Below are positions 1-8,606 of a DNA stretch of 38,314 nucleotides, one piece after another. Where the stretch lies: assembly GCA_035532075.1 (NCBI GenBank), contig DATKRV010000011.1, positions 1 through 38,314 of the forward strand, given 5' to 3'. Numbering within the stretch: the stretch's first letter is position 1; every line of letters begins with the position of its first letter. The DNA is from CAIVND01 sp035532075 (GTDB taxonomy: Bacteria; Actinomycetota; Acidimicrobiia; Acidimicrobiales; Bog-793). The notes beneath the pieces are model-generated. The model saw only the letters and a program-made list of their open reading frames with translations, was not told where the DNA came from and did not search any database. The position numbers and the translations under genes were made by a program.

Positions 1-1
1 C

Positions 2-271
2 GAGGGAGGAGACGTTGCCCCGCGCGACATTGCGACGATCAACCGACAGATCATCGCGCGAGCTATCTGGGTGTACGTGTACAACCGCCAAAATGCGACG
101 CCAGACATCGAGCGACAGCTCGAGCTGTGTCGGTCACATCACATCCCGGTGGTATCGATCACCGAGACGATGTGGCCTGCAACGACAACGTTTGCAAGAT
201 GGCAGACCTCCCAGCTTGAACAGCTCTACTTCGCACTTGTCACTGCAAAGGCACAGCGAACCGATGGATGA
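2..271 (+). CDS. Metal ABC transporter substrate-binding protein, C-terminal part (ZnuA/MntA-like)
   Basis: Only the last ~89 codons are in the window; the gene enters from the left edge in frame 2. The translation contains a helix-rich stretch, then IPVVSITETMWPATTTF and QLEQLYFAL. This fits the C-terminal lobe of cluster A-I (ZnuA/TroA-type) metal-binding lipoproteins, where a 'VP V..TET.P....Y..W...QL..L..AL' ending is typical. The protein would capture zinc or manganese outside the membrane and deliver it to the permease pair encoded downstream. Its stop codon (269-271) overlaps the ATPase start (264), so the two are probably translationally coupled. The metal-binding His/Glu/Asp residues of the N-lobe lie outside the window, so the substrate cannot be read here. 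Confidence 0.8.
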   Translation, partial: EGGDVAPRDIATINRQIIARAIWVYVYNRQNATPDIERQLELCRSHHIPVVSITETMWPATTTFARWQTSQLEQLYFALVTAKAQRTDG

Positions 272-1214
272 CACTCCGACCCCGGAGTCCTCTCGGTACC
301 CGGCCCGAGATCACGAACCGATTGTGCGCTTTCGCGATGCCTGCGTTGAGATCAACGGCCGGACGATCTGGCGCGATGTCGATCTTGAAATTGCGCCGGG
401 TGATTTTGCCGCGATCCTCGGCCCAAATGGAGTGGGCAAGTCAACGCTGGTCAAGGTTGCGCTCGGGTTGCTCGAACTCCATTTTGGATTGGTCACCGTA
501 CTCGGCGGTCCTCCAGGAGAACAACGACAACAGATCGGCTACCTACCCCAACGCAGGAGCTTCGACCCGTCGCTTCGCGTGCGCGGCATCGATATCGTGC
601 GCCTCGGCCTCGACGGCGGCCACTGGGGGATCCCGCTACCAAAGCAGTTTCTCCGTGCAACAACTCGCGATCGTCAGCGCCGTGTCGACGAGGTAATCGC
701 ACTCGTCGGAGCCACCGAGTTTGCCGAGCGTCCGATCGGACAGCTCTCCGGGGGTGAACAACAACGACTGCTCATCGCCCAGGCACTCGTACAGCGACCG
801 CGTCTTCTCTTCCTCGACGAGCCACTTGACAGTCTCGATCTCCCGAATCAGAGCGCAATCGCAGCGCTGATCCATCACATCAGCGCGACCGAGGGCGTGA
901 CCGTCGTCATGGTCGCCCATGATGTCAATCCGATCCTCCCCTATCTCGACCGCGTAATCTATATCGGACCCGGTGGAGCGGTCTCGGGAACTCCACGCGA
1001 GGTCATCACCACCGAGACATTGACCCGACTTTTCAAGACGCCAATCGAGGTACTGTCAACCTCGGACCACCGCCTCTTCGTCGTCGGCCAGCCCGAACCA
1101 CCGGCTTTTCACTCGGATCGCCATGTCCACGAGACACACGACCATCACCTGCACCAACACAGCTCCGACCAGCGTGACGTCGCGCCTCCCCACCAGCACA
1201 GAGTCGTTCCATGA
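264..1214 (+). CDS. znuC: Metal ABC transporter ATP-binding protein with His-rich tail
   Basis: This 316-residue ATPase powers uptake of zinc or manganese. Visible motifs are Walker A GPNGVGKST (residues 53-61), the ABC signature LSGGEQQR (161-168), Walker B LLFLDEP (181-187) and the switch histidine in VAHD (219). The ATG at 264 is chosen because the reading frame upstream of it is the shadow of the binding-protein gene and the ATG overlaps that gene's stop by 8 bp. The last ~35 residues form an unusual tail with about ten histidines (for example THDHHLHQH), which is not part of the standard ABC fold and could bind metal. The permease gene starts at 1211 with a 4-bp overlap. Zn versus Mn specificity is not certain; the His tail favours Zn. 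Confidence 0.9.
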   Translation: MDDTPTPESSRYPARDHEPIVRFRDACVEINGRTIWRDVDLEIAPGDFAAILGPNGVGKSTLVKVALGLLELHFGLVTVLGGPPGEQRQQIGYLPQRRSFDPSLRVRGIDIVRLGLDGGHWGIPLPKQFLRATTRDRQRRVDEVIALVGATEFAERPIGQLSGGEQQRLLIAQALVQRPRLLFLDEPLDSLDLPNQSAIAALIHHISATEGVTVVMVAHDVNPILPYLDRVIYIGPGGAVSGTPREVITTETLTRLFKTPIEVLSTSDHRLFVVGQPEPPAFHSDRHVHETHDHHLHQHSSDQRDVAPPHQHRVVP

Positions 1215-2149
1215 TCGGACTCATCGATGTGCTCGGCCCGCACCATGTCCCCTCTGGATTGTCGACCAACATCATCTCGGACATCTCCCAGCTCCTCACC
1301 TACCACTTCATGGTCAACGCGTTCGCAGCAGGCACCATCGTGGCGATCGGCGCGAGCGTGATCGGCTGGTTCATGGTGTTACGCCGCCAGACATTCGCCG
1401 GTCACACGCTCGCCGTCATCGGATTTCCCGGTGCCGCAGGAGCCGCGCTGCTTGGTGCCTCGATCACCCTTGGGTACTTCGCCACCTGCGTCGCTGGCGC
1501 GATCGTGATCGGACTCATTCCCAGATCACCATCTGGTCGCCCGAGAGGATCTGAATCTGCGTTGATTGGAACGCTGCAGGCCTTCGCGCTCGCGTGCGGT
1601 GTGCTCTTTGTCAGCCTCTACCGGGGCTTTCTCGATCAGTTGACCTCACTTCTCTTCGGGGGCTTTCTCGGCATCACCAACACCCAGGTGGTCACCCTCG
1701 CGCTGGTCTGTCTTGTCGCCGTCTGTGCACTTGCGATCATTGGACGCCCGTTGTTCTTTGCCAGCATCGATCCGGATGTCGCCTTGGCCCGCGGTGTACC
1801 GGTCCGGACACTCTCGCTCATCTTCATGATCCTCGTCGGACTTGCCGTCGCCGAGGCGAGCCAGATCACCGGGTCGCTGCTTGTCTTTGCGCTTCTCGTC
1901 ATGCCAGGTGCAGCCGCGCAGCGCCTGACGAACAGCGCCCGATACAGCCTGATGATCAGCCTGGCGAGCGCGATTGCGATGACCTGGTGCGCACTCGGTG
2001 CCGCGTATTACTCAATCTATCCGGTTGGCTTCTATCTCACGACCTTTGGATTCGCCCTCTATCTGCTCGCGCTCGCAATCGAATGGATGAACAACACCCG
2101 CTCGTCACGTAGTCGGGCGCGTCTTCGAGGTTCCGGAATGAGAGCTTGA
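1211..2149 (+). CDS. Metal ABC transporter permease (ABC-3 family), first copy
   Basis: The 312-residue product is a polytopic membrane protein of the ABC-3 (ZnuB/TroC/MntB) family. Its multiple hydrophobic segments start near residue 30, with conserved-looking stretches RRQTFAGHTLAV, GRPLFFASIDPDVALARGVPVR and GSLLVFALLVMPGAAAQ. It forms the membrane channel with the ATPase encoded just upstream, whose stop it overlaps by ATGA. A short basic tail (RSSRSRARLRGSG) follows the last membrane segment. The next gene is a second permease, so the transporter is probably a heterodimer of two permeases, as in several actinobacterial and firmicute Mn/Zn systems. Confidence 0.9.
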   Translation: MIGLIDVLGPHHVPSGLSTNIISDISQLLTYHFMVNAFAAGTIVAIGASVIGWFMVLRRQTFAGHTLAVIGFPGAAGAALLGASITLGYFATCVAGAIVIGLIPRSPSGRPRGSESALIGTLQAFALACGVLFVSLYRGFLDQLTSLLFGGFLGITNTQVVTLALVCLVAVCALAIIGRPLFFASIDPDVALARGVPVRTLSLIFMILVGLAVAEASQITGSLLVFALLVMPGAAAQRLTNSARYSLMISLASAIAMTWCALGAAYYSIYPVGFYLTTFGFALYLLALAIEWMNNTRSSRSRARLRGSGMRA

Positions 2150-3012
2150 TGCAACCGCTTGTCGGAATCTCGAACATGCTTTTGCTCCCGTTCATGGTGC
2201 ACGCGTTCGTTGCAGGAGGAGTCATCGCGCTCGCATCCGGACTTGTCGGATACTTTCTCGTGCTACGCAACCAGGTCTTTACCGGCGACGCGCTGAGTCA
2301 CGTCGCCTTTACCGGAGCGCTTGGCGCCCTCGCACTCGGCATCGACCTCCGCTACGGCCTCTATCTCGGCTGCGTCGGCGTTGCGCTTCTGATGGGATTC
2401 GTCGGTCGAAGAGCTGTTGTCGATGACGTCGTCATCGGCAACGTGTTCTCCTTCGTGCTCGGGATCGGAGTCTTCTTCCTCGCCATCTATGCAACACAAA
2501 GCCAGGCAAGCACCAACGCAACCGCGGGTGTCAACGTGCTCTTTGGGTCAATGTTCGGACTGTCTTTTTCACAGACCATGCTCGATATCGTGATCGGACT
2601 CGTCGTCATCGCCGCCGTCATGGCGCTTGGTCGACCGCTGCTCTTTTCGAGCATCGATCCCGCTGTAGCCGAGGCGAGGGGTCTGCCGGTCAGGGCGCTC
2701 GGGATGTGCTTTCTCTTGCTGGTCGGCGTCACAGCTGGCGAGGCGACCCAGGCCGTCGGGGCGCTTTTGCTGCTCGGTTTGCTCGCAACGCCCGCCGGTG
2801 CCGCGCAGCTCTTGACGAGTCGCCCCTGGCTCGCGCTCTTTCTCAGCGCGGCAATTGCACTCGTCTCGGTCTGGTCTGGTCTGGTCCTCTCCTACGCGTT
2901 TCCGAACCTGCCGGTGAGCTTTTCGATTCTGGCTCTTGTCACGGTGATCTATTGCGTCAGTTGGGGAGTTGCGCTCTTTGTCACACCACGCCATCGAAGG
3001 CCCGAGTTCTAG
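2149..3012 (+). CDS. Metal ABC transporter permease (ABC-3 family), second copy
   Basis: This 287-residue ABC-3 permease is paralogous to the preceding one; it shares the 'RNQVFTGDALSHVAF' region and the 'GRPLLFSSIDPAVAEARGLPVR' segment with the first copy's RRQTFAGHTLAV and GRPLFFASIDPDVALARG. The ATG at 2149 overlaps the previous stop (TGATG) and is preferred over the in-frame TTG one codon earlier. The histidine in DALSHVAF is present here, whereas the first copy has TLAVIGF at the aligned site, so the two permeases may contribute unequally to the metal path. It is the last gene of the transporter operon; no clear terminator hairpin is visible before the next gene. Confidence 0.9.
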   Translation: MQPLVGISNMLLLPFMVHAFVAGGVIALASGLVGYFLVLRNQVFTGDALSHVAFTGALGALALGIDLRYGLYLGCVGVALLMGFVGRRAVVDDVVIGNVFSFVLGIGVFFLAIYATQSQASTNATAGVNVLFGSMFGLSFSQTMLDIVIGLVVIAAVMALGRPLLFSSIDPAVAEARGLPVRALGMCFLLLVGVTAGEATQAVGALLLLGLLATPAGAAQLLTSRPWLALFLSAAIALVSVWSGLVLSYAFPNLPVSFSILALVTVIYCVSWGVALFVTPRHRRPEF

Positions 3013-3066
3013 GCCCCGACCTACACTTTGCACCGGGAGACGAACACGATAGGAGCGACGTCGGGC

Positions 3067-5343
3067 GTGCAACGGACCAGTGAGGACGGGACGCACGGGC
3101 GAAGGACGCTCTCCGAGAGGGTCGCCGCAGCTTTGCCCATCAGTCTTGTTGTCGCGACGGTCATCTTCAACCTCGTCTCGCTTCGCGGCGAGACCACATC
3201 GGTTGCCTATCTCAATGATGGAACGGTGCATGCGGAGATGGTGCGCTTTGCCACCTCCCAGATCCGCGCCGGTCATTTTCCCCTGACGAGCTGGTTCCCC
3301 CTGCTTGGTGAGGGGTCGCCCCAGTTCATCCACTACCAGAGCCTCGGTGCCATGCTCACCGGGGCACTCGGGGTCATCTTCGGCGCGAACACCGCCTATG
3401 CCTGGGTGCTCTATCTCCTCCTCGCGAGCTGGCCGATCAGCATCTATATCGCGATCCGTCTGCTCGGCTTTGACCGATTGAGTGCTGCATTCGGGGCGAT
3501 GCTCTCCCCGCTCGTCGTGAGCACGCTCGGTATCGGATACGAACAGCAGGCCTATCTCTCCATCGGGTATGGCCTGTGGAGCCAGCTGTTCGCGATGTGG
3601 ACCCTTCCGCTCGCCTGGGGCTTTACGTGGCGCGCGACCGAGAGCCGTCGGGCGATCCTGCCCGCCACCGTGTTCATCACCTTGACGATGGCCTTTCACT
3701 ACTTCACCGGCTACCTTGCGATTCTTGGCATTGTGGTTGCCTTTCTCACCTCGTCGGCTCCAACTCGCATCCGGATACGGCGATTCCTCGAACTCGCGGG
3801 CTTTGTCTTGTTGACGAGCGCGTGGGTGGTCGTGCCGCTCCTTTTGCTGCGCAAGTTTGCCTCGATCAACGAGTTCTTGGTCCACGGACCCGACGTCAAC
3901 TCCTACGGCGCACGACAGATCCTCTCCTGGCTCTTTACCGGCCAGCTGTTTGATGCACACCGCCTCCCGGTGCTTAGCGCGTTGGTCCTCCTCGGTCTGT
4001 TTTTCTCCGTCATCGGTGCAAGGACCGATCCACGTTTTCGAAATCTCCTCGCGCTCTTTGTCATCTCGCTTCTGCTCTTTTTCGGACGCACCACCTTTGG
4101 AGCGCTCTTCCGACTGCTCCCTGGCAGCGAGGACCTCTTTCTGCGTCGCTTCCTGATGGGAGTACAGCTCGCTGGCCTCATCGCGGCGGCGGTCGCGTTC
4201 GGCACGCTCACGAGACGCATCGGAGCGCTGTATCGGTGGCTTTGCCATCTCCTCAACGTGTCTGGCCAACCAGGTGAGCGCCACCGGATGGCGAGACGCG
4301 CGGTGGGCTTTTTGCTGTTGCTCGTGTTCCTTCTCCCCGGATGGAACCAGATCCTCTCGATTGACTCCTCCGAGGCTTCCTACATCGCCTACCAACAGCG
4401 CGCCGACAAGAGCGCCGGAGCACTAATCGCCCCGATCATCTCCGAAATAGCAACATATGGAGGGCGCGTCTACGCGGGTCTGCCCGTGCCGGTGGGCGAG
4501 ATCGGGGGCTGGGGGTCGTCGCTCACCGTCGGGGAGGTACCGGTGTTCAAGTACCTCACCCGTTTCAATCTCGATGTCGTCGGATATACCCTGAGAACGG
4601 CCTCATTGATGACCGATCCCGAGGTCTACTTCGACGAAAACGTGCCAAGTGACTTCCCGCTGTTTGGCGTCAGATGGCTGATCTACCCGATTGCCAAACC
4701 GGCCCCAAAGGGCGCGACACTGGTCATGCGAAGGGGCCCGTATGTGCTCTGGGAGCTGCACACCGCTGGGGCACTTCAACTCGTCGACACCGTCGGTGCA
4801 ATCTCGGCCAACCGGACGAACATTGGCGCGCGCACTGCTGCGTTTGTCCGCTCAAATCTCGCCGGGAAGGCCCGTTACCTCACGGTTGGTTATGCCGGAG
4901 CACCAGCACCGATGCGCACACTTGCAGAGGGATCAACGCCAAATAGCCCACCTGGAGTGATTATCGCCTCACACCTCGCGCTCGACCGCGGCACTGCCAC
5001 TGCGAGCGTCGACGCGTCACGCACCTCGGTGGTGGTGCTGAAGGCCTCATTCGATCCGGGCTGGCGGGCAGAGGTGGACGGCCGACCCGTGAAGACCGAG
5101 ATGATCGCTCCGGCCTATGTCGGCGTGAGAGTCTCGCGCGGACATCACATCGTCACCTTCCGCTACAAAAGCAACGCCCACGAAGGACTCTTTCTCCTCC
5201 TCCTACTCGGATCTGTCGCGCTCTGCATTGCCCGCTTTGTCTGCGCGAAACGTTCAGGTGAACCGCGATCGCCCCGCAAAAGATCTCTCAAAGCTGGCTC
5301 AACTGGCTCGCAAACCATCACGGATCGAGGTTCCCCCGCGTAA
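3067..5343 (+). CDS. Large multi-pass membrane protein, YfhO/PTPS-related type
   Basis: The 758-residue product has roughly a dozen hydrophobic segments between residues ~20 and 420, then a large extracytoplasmic region and one final membrane segment before a basic C-terminus. The segment SWFPLLGEGSPQFIHYQSL resembles the start of the 6-pyruvoyl-tetrahydropterin-synthase-related membrane domain. The late stretch FDPGWRAEVDGRPVK followed by a hydrophobic strand resembles the 'yyPGWka.vDG' signature of YfhO-like proteins. These families are GT-C-like membrane proteins linked to cell-envelope glycan or lipid-carrier chemistry. The GTG at 3067 is chosen because AGGAG (3051-3055) lies 11 nt upstream; a TTG at 3028 is an alternative. 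Substrate and exact function are unknown. Confidence 0.75.
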   Translation: MQRTSEDGTHGRRTLSERVAAALPISLVVATVIFNLVSLRGETTSVAYLNDGTVHAEMVRFATSQIRAGHFPLTSWFPLLGEGSPQFIHYQSLGAMLTGALGVIFGANTAYAWVLYLLLASWPISIYIAIRLLGFDRLSAAFGAMLSPLVVSTLGIGYEQQAYLSIGYGLWSQLFAMWTLPLAWGFTWRATESRRAILPATVFITLTMAFHYFTGYLAILGIVVAFLTSSAPTRIRIRRFLELAGFVLLTSAWVVVPLLLLRKFASINEFLVHGPDVNSYGARQILSWLFTGQLFDAHRLPVLSALVLLGLFFSVIGARTDPRFRNLLALFVISLLLFFGRTTFGALFRLLPGSEDLFLRRFLMGVQLAGLIAAAVAFGTLTRRIGALYRWLCHLLNVSGQPGERHRMARRAVGFLLLLVFLLPGWNQILSIDSSEASYIAYQQRADKSAGALIAPIISEIATYGGRVYAGLPVPVGEIGGWGSSLTVGEVPVFKYLTRFNLDVVGYTLRTASLMTDPEVYFDENVPSDFPLFGVRWLIYPIAKPAPKGATLVMRRGPYVLWELHTAGALQLVDTVGAISANRTNIGARTAAFVRSNLAGKARYLTVGYAGAPAPMRTLAEGSTPNSPPGVIIASHLALDRGTATASVDASRTSVVVLKASFDPGWRAEVDGRPVKTEMIAPAYVGVRVSRGHHIVTFRYKSNAHEGLFLLLLLGSVALCIARFVCAKRSGEPRSPRKRSLKAGSTGSQTITDRGSPA

Positions 5344-5555
5344 ATAGACACCTCATCTGAATCAGCCGCGAACCATTCAACGGAGTAGGCATGAGCCACA
5401 CGTCTCTCTGGAGGAATGTTGTCAGCGAACGATGCAATCTCGGTATCTCATCACACCACGAATCTGTGGGGAATCGATTTGCCGCACAGCACGGGTCCAT
5501 TCGGACAACAGAAGCAAAGACTGAATCAGCGTTAATACCTGAAGACACCTCTGAT

Positions 5556-5800
5556 TTGAAGACAGCAATCTCCCACCCCAATGGCACCTTTGACAGAGCA
5601 TCGCGTCGCGCCAAAGACCTTGGATTGAGCCGATCGGAGTTCTTCGCCCGTGGCGCGAAGCGTTACCTTGACGAACTTGAGGTCGAGTCGGTGACTAAAC
5701 AGATCAAGAGGCCATCGGCAGTACTGACCGCAGCGATTCCTCGCCGAATGCAGTCGTTGTGGGTCATGGGCTGGTGGCCAGCGACTCCGGCAGGTGGTGA
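5556..5800 (+). pseudogene. MazE-like antitoxin remnant (ribbon-helix-helix), frameshifted
   Basis: Reading from TTG at 5556, the sequence LKTAISHPNGTFDRASRRA followed by DLGLSRSEFFARGAKRY matches ribbon-helix-helix antitoxins paired with MazF toxins. The frame breaks near 5715 after VTKQI. In another frame the text continues as EAIGSTDRSDSS and ends GLVASDSGRW with a TGA (5798-5800) that overlaps the GTG start of the MazF-like frame (5797), exactly the coupling expected in an intact pair. One small indel therefore explains the break. The start would be an unusual TTG, perhaps a mutated ATG. The identification rests on motif recognition, not on alignment. Confidence 0.6.
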
Positions 5801-6009
5801 TCGGAGCGAGTATCTATTGCGCAGATCTGGGCACGCCAGTTGGCTCTCGACCAACAACGAGACGACCGGTCTCGGTGATCTGCGCGAAGACATACAACCA
5901 GAGCAAGCTAGCGACCGTTCTCTGCGCGGTGATCAGCTCCAACACCGAATTTGCGACTCCGTCTAGAAACGTGTTATCTCTCTCATCCGCGACTGAGCTA
6001 GTCCGCGAT
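5797..6009 (+). pseudogene. MazF-like toxin, N-terminal remnant
   Basis: From GTG at 5797 the frame encodes VIGASIYCADLGTPVGSRP, then TTRRPVSVICAKTYNQSKL and CAVISSNT. This is the N-terminal two thirds of a MazF/PemK endoribonuclease, including the Arg-rich RRPV loop and the Thr of the SSNT motif used in catalysis. Recognisable similarity stops near ATELVRD (about 6009), and the frame ends at 6048 in unrelated residues. The C-terminal third expected next (D-S-V-V-N-V...) is absent here, but a matching piece is found at 8252-8407. The toxin is therefore broken, either by insertion of the intervening 2.2 kb or by recombination between copies. Confidence 0.65.
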
Positions 6010-6309
6010 CGGCAACGTTTGCCGTCTTACCTCCAGGCCAAGTGCTAAGGCAATTGGCGCCCTATCCGTCTGATCGGTAGCAATTCGTCCCCTGCGTACG
6101 GAATCGGTGATGACACGTATGAGACGTTCTGTCGCTCCTACTGTAGTTGAACCGGCGTAGTCGGGCGTCCACGGGAGGTGCCACGTGGGGTTTCGTGTCG
6201 GCTGAGGGACTCGCTCGATTTGCTACCGAGCACTGGCGATTGGAGTTGTAATGAGAGCGTTAAACACCCTCCTCGGCACGCTCGCGGCCAACCAAATTCT
6301 CGTAATTCG
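6010..6309. other. Non-coding stretch after the mazF remnant
   Basis: About 300 bp between the broken toxin and the end of the reverse-strand membrane protein. Short frames occur but none has a start with a ribosome-binding site or a recognisable motif. No inverted-repeat terminus was seen that would mark an insertion boundary. Confidence 0.5.
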
Positions 6310-7938
6310 CTATGCGCGGTCTACTCCGACGTTGAACATACGACGCTCTCGGCTGAAAGTTGGATTCATGACCCTGTGATAAGGCAGAATGTCTCTTTGG
6401 TGGGAGACGGCCTCGGTAATGGTGTTCCCGGTTGAGCGATGTCTCTGTTTCCAGGCTGCATAGACCTGGCAAAAGACCACCACTGCAGCGATCATCGGTA
6501 GCGGGCCAAGGTCCATCTGGAAGCGGTTGTTTTCTCCAAGTTCCAAGAGATTCGTGACGAGAAAGGTATAGGCAGTGCTTACAAAGATGAAGCTCAAAAC
6601 CCAGAACTGCGCGCCGTGGAACCGACGACGCCATAACAGATATGGCAAGGCAAAGAGCGTCGTCAAAAGCACAAGGATCTCGGCATAGGATTCCTGCGCC
6701 CACGATGTGCGGATACCTGTGCCGCCAAAGGAATATCCACTCTGAATCGAGTATCTCGTTGGATCTGCGTGACCCGGTTGCAACATGACGATCTTGTCAA
6801 ACCAACTGGTATAGGTATTGATCCGTGCCTCGTCTGTAGCGGCCGCGCCGTACTCATCTGCTGGTGCCACGAATAGCTGAACTGCCTTTGAGACACTGGA
6901 AAGATAAGTCACGGGACGTTGTACCACGAATCGCAGATCATTCGCCAAGTACGCGTTCGATATCGCTATGAAGTTGATGTTGTTGTAATTTGTATACATG
7001 CCGTCCTCGGTTTTGGAGTTCAATACGCGCGCTCCGGCCTTGGAATGTGCTGGAATGAGTCCGGGAACATAGGAATCGACCGGTGAAAATGCTGGCACCA
7101 AGACAATCTTCGTCAGTTCACCCTTTGCGATCATCTGTCGAAGCGACGTTTTGCTCAGGGCGTCAGTCGTGGTATGGGTCATATTCATTCCCAACCAGCT
7201 TGACGTTGAAAAGGTGTGGAACATGATGACGTCTTTTGCATACCAACCGGAGACCACGACAATTGGTAGGAGTGTGACTTGAACGAGTGTCTTCCAGTCG
7301 GAACGGAGCGACACCGCCACGGGAACAATGACTGCGAGCATCCAAGGCCATTGAAAGGTGCTGTTCGTGAGCACTACGAGCGCAAGAGAGATGCAATATG
7401 CGCTACCCCACCAACGCGATCTGTGTCGGAGGAATCTCACAAGCGCATATGCACCAAAGGTGAGGAGCGCGGCGGTTGTAAAAGTAAAGTAGTACCAGTT
7501 TTCGTACAGGGCGATAGCCGGGTTTGCGAGCAGTACGACCACCACTGTGATGGCGATGTGCCGCGGTATTTCGAGTTCGAGCAACAGATTGAACGCGCTC
7601 AGGACCAGAATAAGACCGAGAAGCCACGCGGTTTCGGTCCCGATGGCGTACTGAATCGTTCGTGGAAACCTCAACAAGAAAGCCGTGTAGGCATTGAAAA
7701 GCGGCGGTTGACTGTGGAGATTGAAGATGCTCAAGAAGGGGTGTATACGAAGTTGGTGTACACCTAGTAGCTGCGGGTCGCCTGGCAGTCCGCCAAACCA
7801 CATTCGCACACCTGCAAGATAAAAGGCAATGCGAGAGAGAAAGAACATTGCTGCAACGAGAGAGACATTTGACCGCCGAAAGTTTTTGAACGTGAACTTC
7901 TGGCGCGCGTATTCGCCCGTATCTGACCCACTGATCAT
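6310..7938 (-). CDS. Multi-pass membrane protein, GT-C glycosyltransferase-like
   Basis: The 542-residue protein has about ten hydrophobic segments. The first extracytoplasmic loop reads GGLPGDPQLLGVHQLRIH and is followed by NLHSQPPLFNAY. An acidic residue soon after the first helix and an 'H..PPl' motif are typical of GT-C enzymes (GT39/PMT-like), which transfer sugars from polyprenyl-phosphate donors. A long loop (about residues 250-420) lies outside the membrane, and a basic tail ends the protein. The gene lies alone, in reverse orientation, between the two halves of a MazF-like toxin, suggesting acquired cargo. The ATG at 7938 is the first start in frame; the Shine-Dalgarno is weak. Acceptor and donor are unknown. 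Confidence 0.7.
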   Translation of the reverse strand: MISGSDTGEYARQKFTFKNFRRSNVSLVAAMFFLSRIAFYLAGVRMWFGGLPGDPQLLGVHQLRIHPFLSIFNLHSQPPLFNAYTAFLLRFPRTIQYAIGTETAWLLGLILVLSAFNLLLELEIPRHIAITVVVVLLANPAIALYENWYYFTFTTAALLTFGAYALVRFLRHRSRWWGSAYCISLALVVLTNSTFQWPWMLAVIVPVAVSLRSDWKTLVQVTLLPIVVVSGWYAKDVIMFHTFSTSSWLGMNMTHTTTDALSKTSLRQMIAKGELTKIVLVPAFSPVDSYVPGLIPAHSKAGARVLNSKTEDGMYTNYNNINFIAISNAYLANDLRFVVQRPVTYLSSVSKAVQLFVAPADEYGAAATDEARINTYTSWFDKIVMLQPGHADPTRYSIQSGYSFGGTGIRTSWAQESYAEILVLLTTLFALPYLLWRRRFHGAQFWVLSFIFVSTAYTFLVTNLLELGENNRFQMDLGPLPMIAAVVVFCQVYAAWKQRHRSTGNTITEAVSHQRDILPYHRVMNPTFSRERRMFNVGVDRA

Positions 7939-8251
7939 GAGGGAATACTAGGGTCTCGGGATTACAAGTGGAGATAACGGACGTGAAGTAATACAACCGA
8001 TTCATCGTAAACAAAGTTCAGTATCGAAGCCCTCGACAAAAGTGCCATGGGCAGTTCGCGGATGTACGGGCGCGCCGTGTATATCAAAGCACCCGCAAAC
8101 TGCATCAGGCCTAATGTAACCATCGCTGCGAGATGGGAGGCGCACAGAAGAACGCTGGGAACGAACGCGTCAGCTCACTACGATAGGCACAAAATCGGCG
8201 ATACGCGTGCCGTGCGTTCACACGACCGGTAACCGTCAAACAGCGCAAACG
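7939..8251. other. Non-coding stretch upstream of the membrane protein gene
   Basis: About 310 bp between the start of the reverse-strand membrane protein and the toxin remnant. It should hold that gene's promoter, but no convincing -35/-10 pair is claimed. Small frames here show no recognisable motif. Confidence 0.4.
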
Positions 8252-8407
8252 TTACCGGTCAAGGGACTAGCACATGATTCGGTCGTCAACGTGACCGCAT
8301 TGGTTACCCTGGACAAGACAGATCTCGCCGAACAGACCGGTACTTGCTCACTCGATCCCATGCAAGAGGCTGACCGCGGCCTGTGTCGTATTGTCAATCT
8401 CCGCTGA
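8252..8407 (+). pseudogene. MazF-like toxin, C-terminal remnant
   Basis: The frame reads LPVKGLAHDSVVNVTALVT, then LDKTDLAEQTGTCSL and EADRGLCRIVNL before a TGA at 8405. This matches the C-terminal third of MazF toxins ('GL..DSVVNV..l.TlDK..L.e..G.L.......d.gL...l.L'). No start codon or N-terminal half precedes it. It lies 2.2 kb downstream of the N-terminal remnant (5797-6009), in the same orientation. The two pieces overlap by about 10-15 residues around the 'NV....GL' region with different DNA sequences, so they may come from two different copies rather than one gene split cleanly. Confidence 0.6.
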
Positions 8408-8412
8408 GGGTC

Positions 8413-8441
8413 AAAAAAACACCGATTTGAACAAATCGGTG
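8413..8441 (-). terminator. Rho-independent terminator of the vapBC operon
   Basis: On the reverse strand a 9-bp stem CACCGATTT / AAATCGGTG with a 4-nt loop (GTTC) is followed directly by seven T residues (plus-strand A-run 8413-8419). It lies about 165 bp after the vapC stop and points in the same direction, so it probably ends the vapBC transcript. The 3' side also abuts the stop of the mazF remnant. Confidence 0.8.
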
Positions 8442-8606
8442 GCGAAAATCAGTGCACCTGCGCAATGGCATGTCCACCTGAACATCAAGCGCAAGGTTGC
8501 CTCGCTCGACCAACCGCAAAACACGCAGCCCACAGACCGACCAATCTGCTGGAGTCCCAAGAAGCTTGCCGACTGAATGCCTTCTGGCGTGGAGAAGCTA
8601 GACATC

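Noticed and set aside
2569..4395. 608-residue open frame on the reverse strand, rich in E, R, Q, K
   Set aside because: It lies opposite the second permease and the YfhO-like gene, both of which have clear family motifs. Its extremely polar, low-hydrophobic content is the antisense image of hydrophobic membrane codons.
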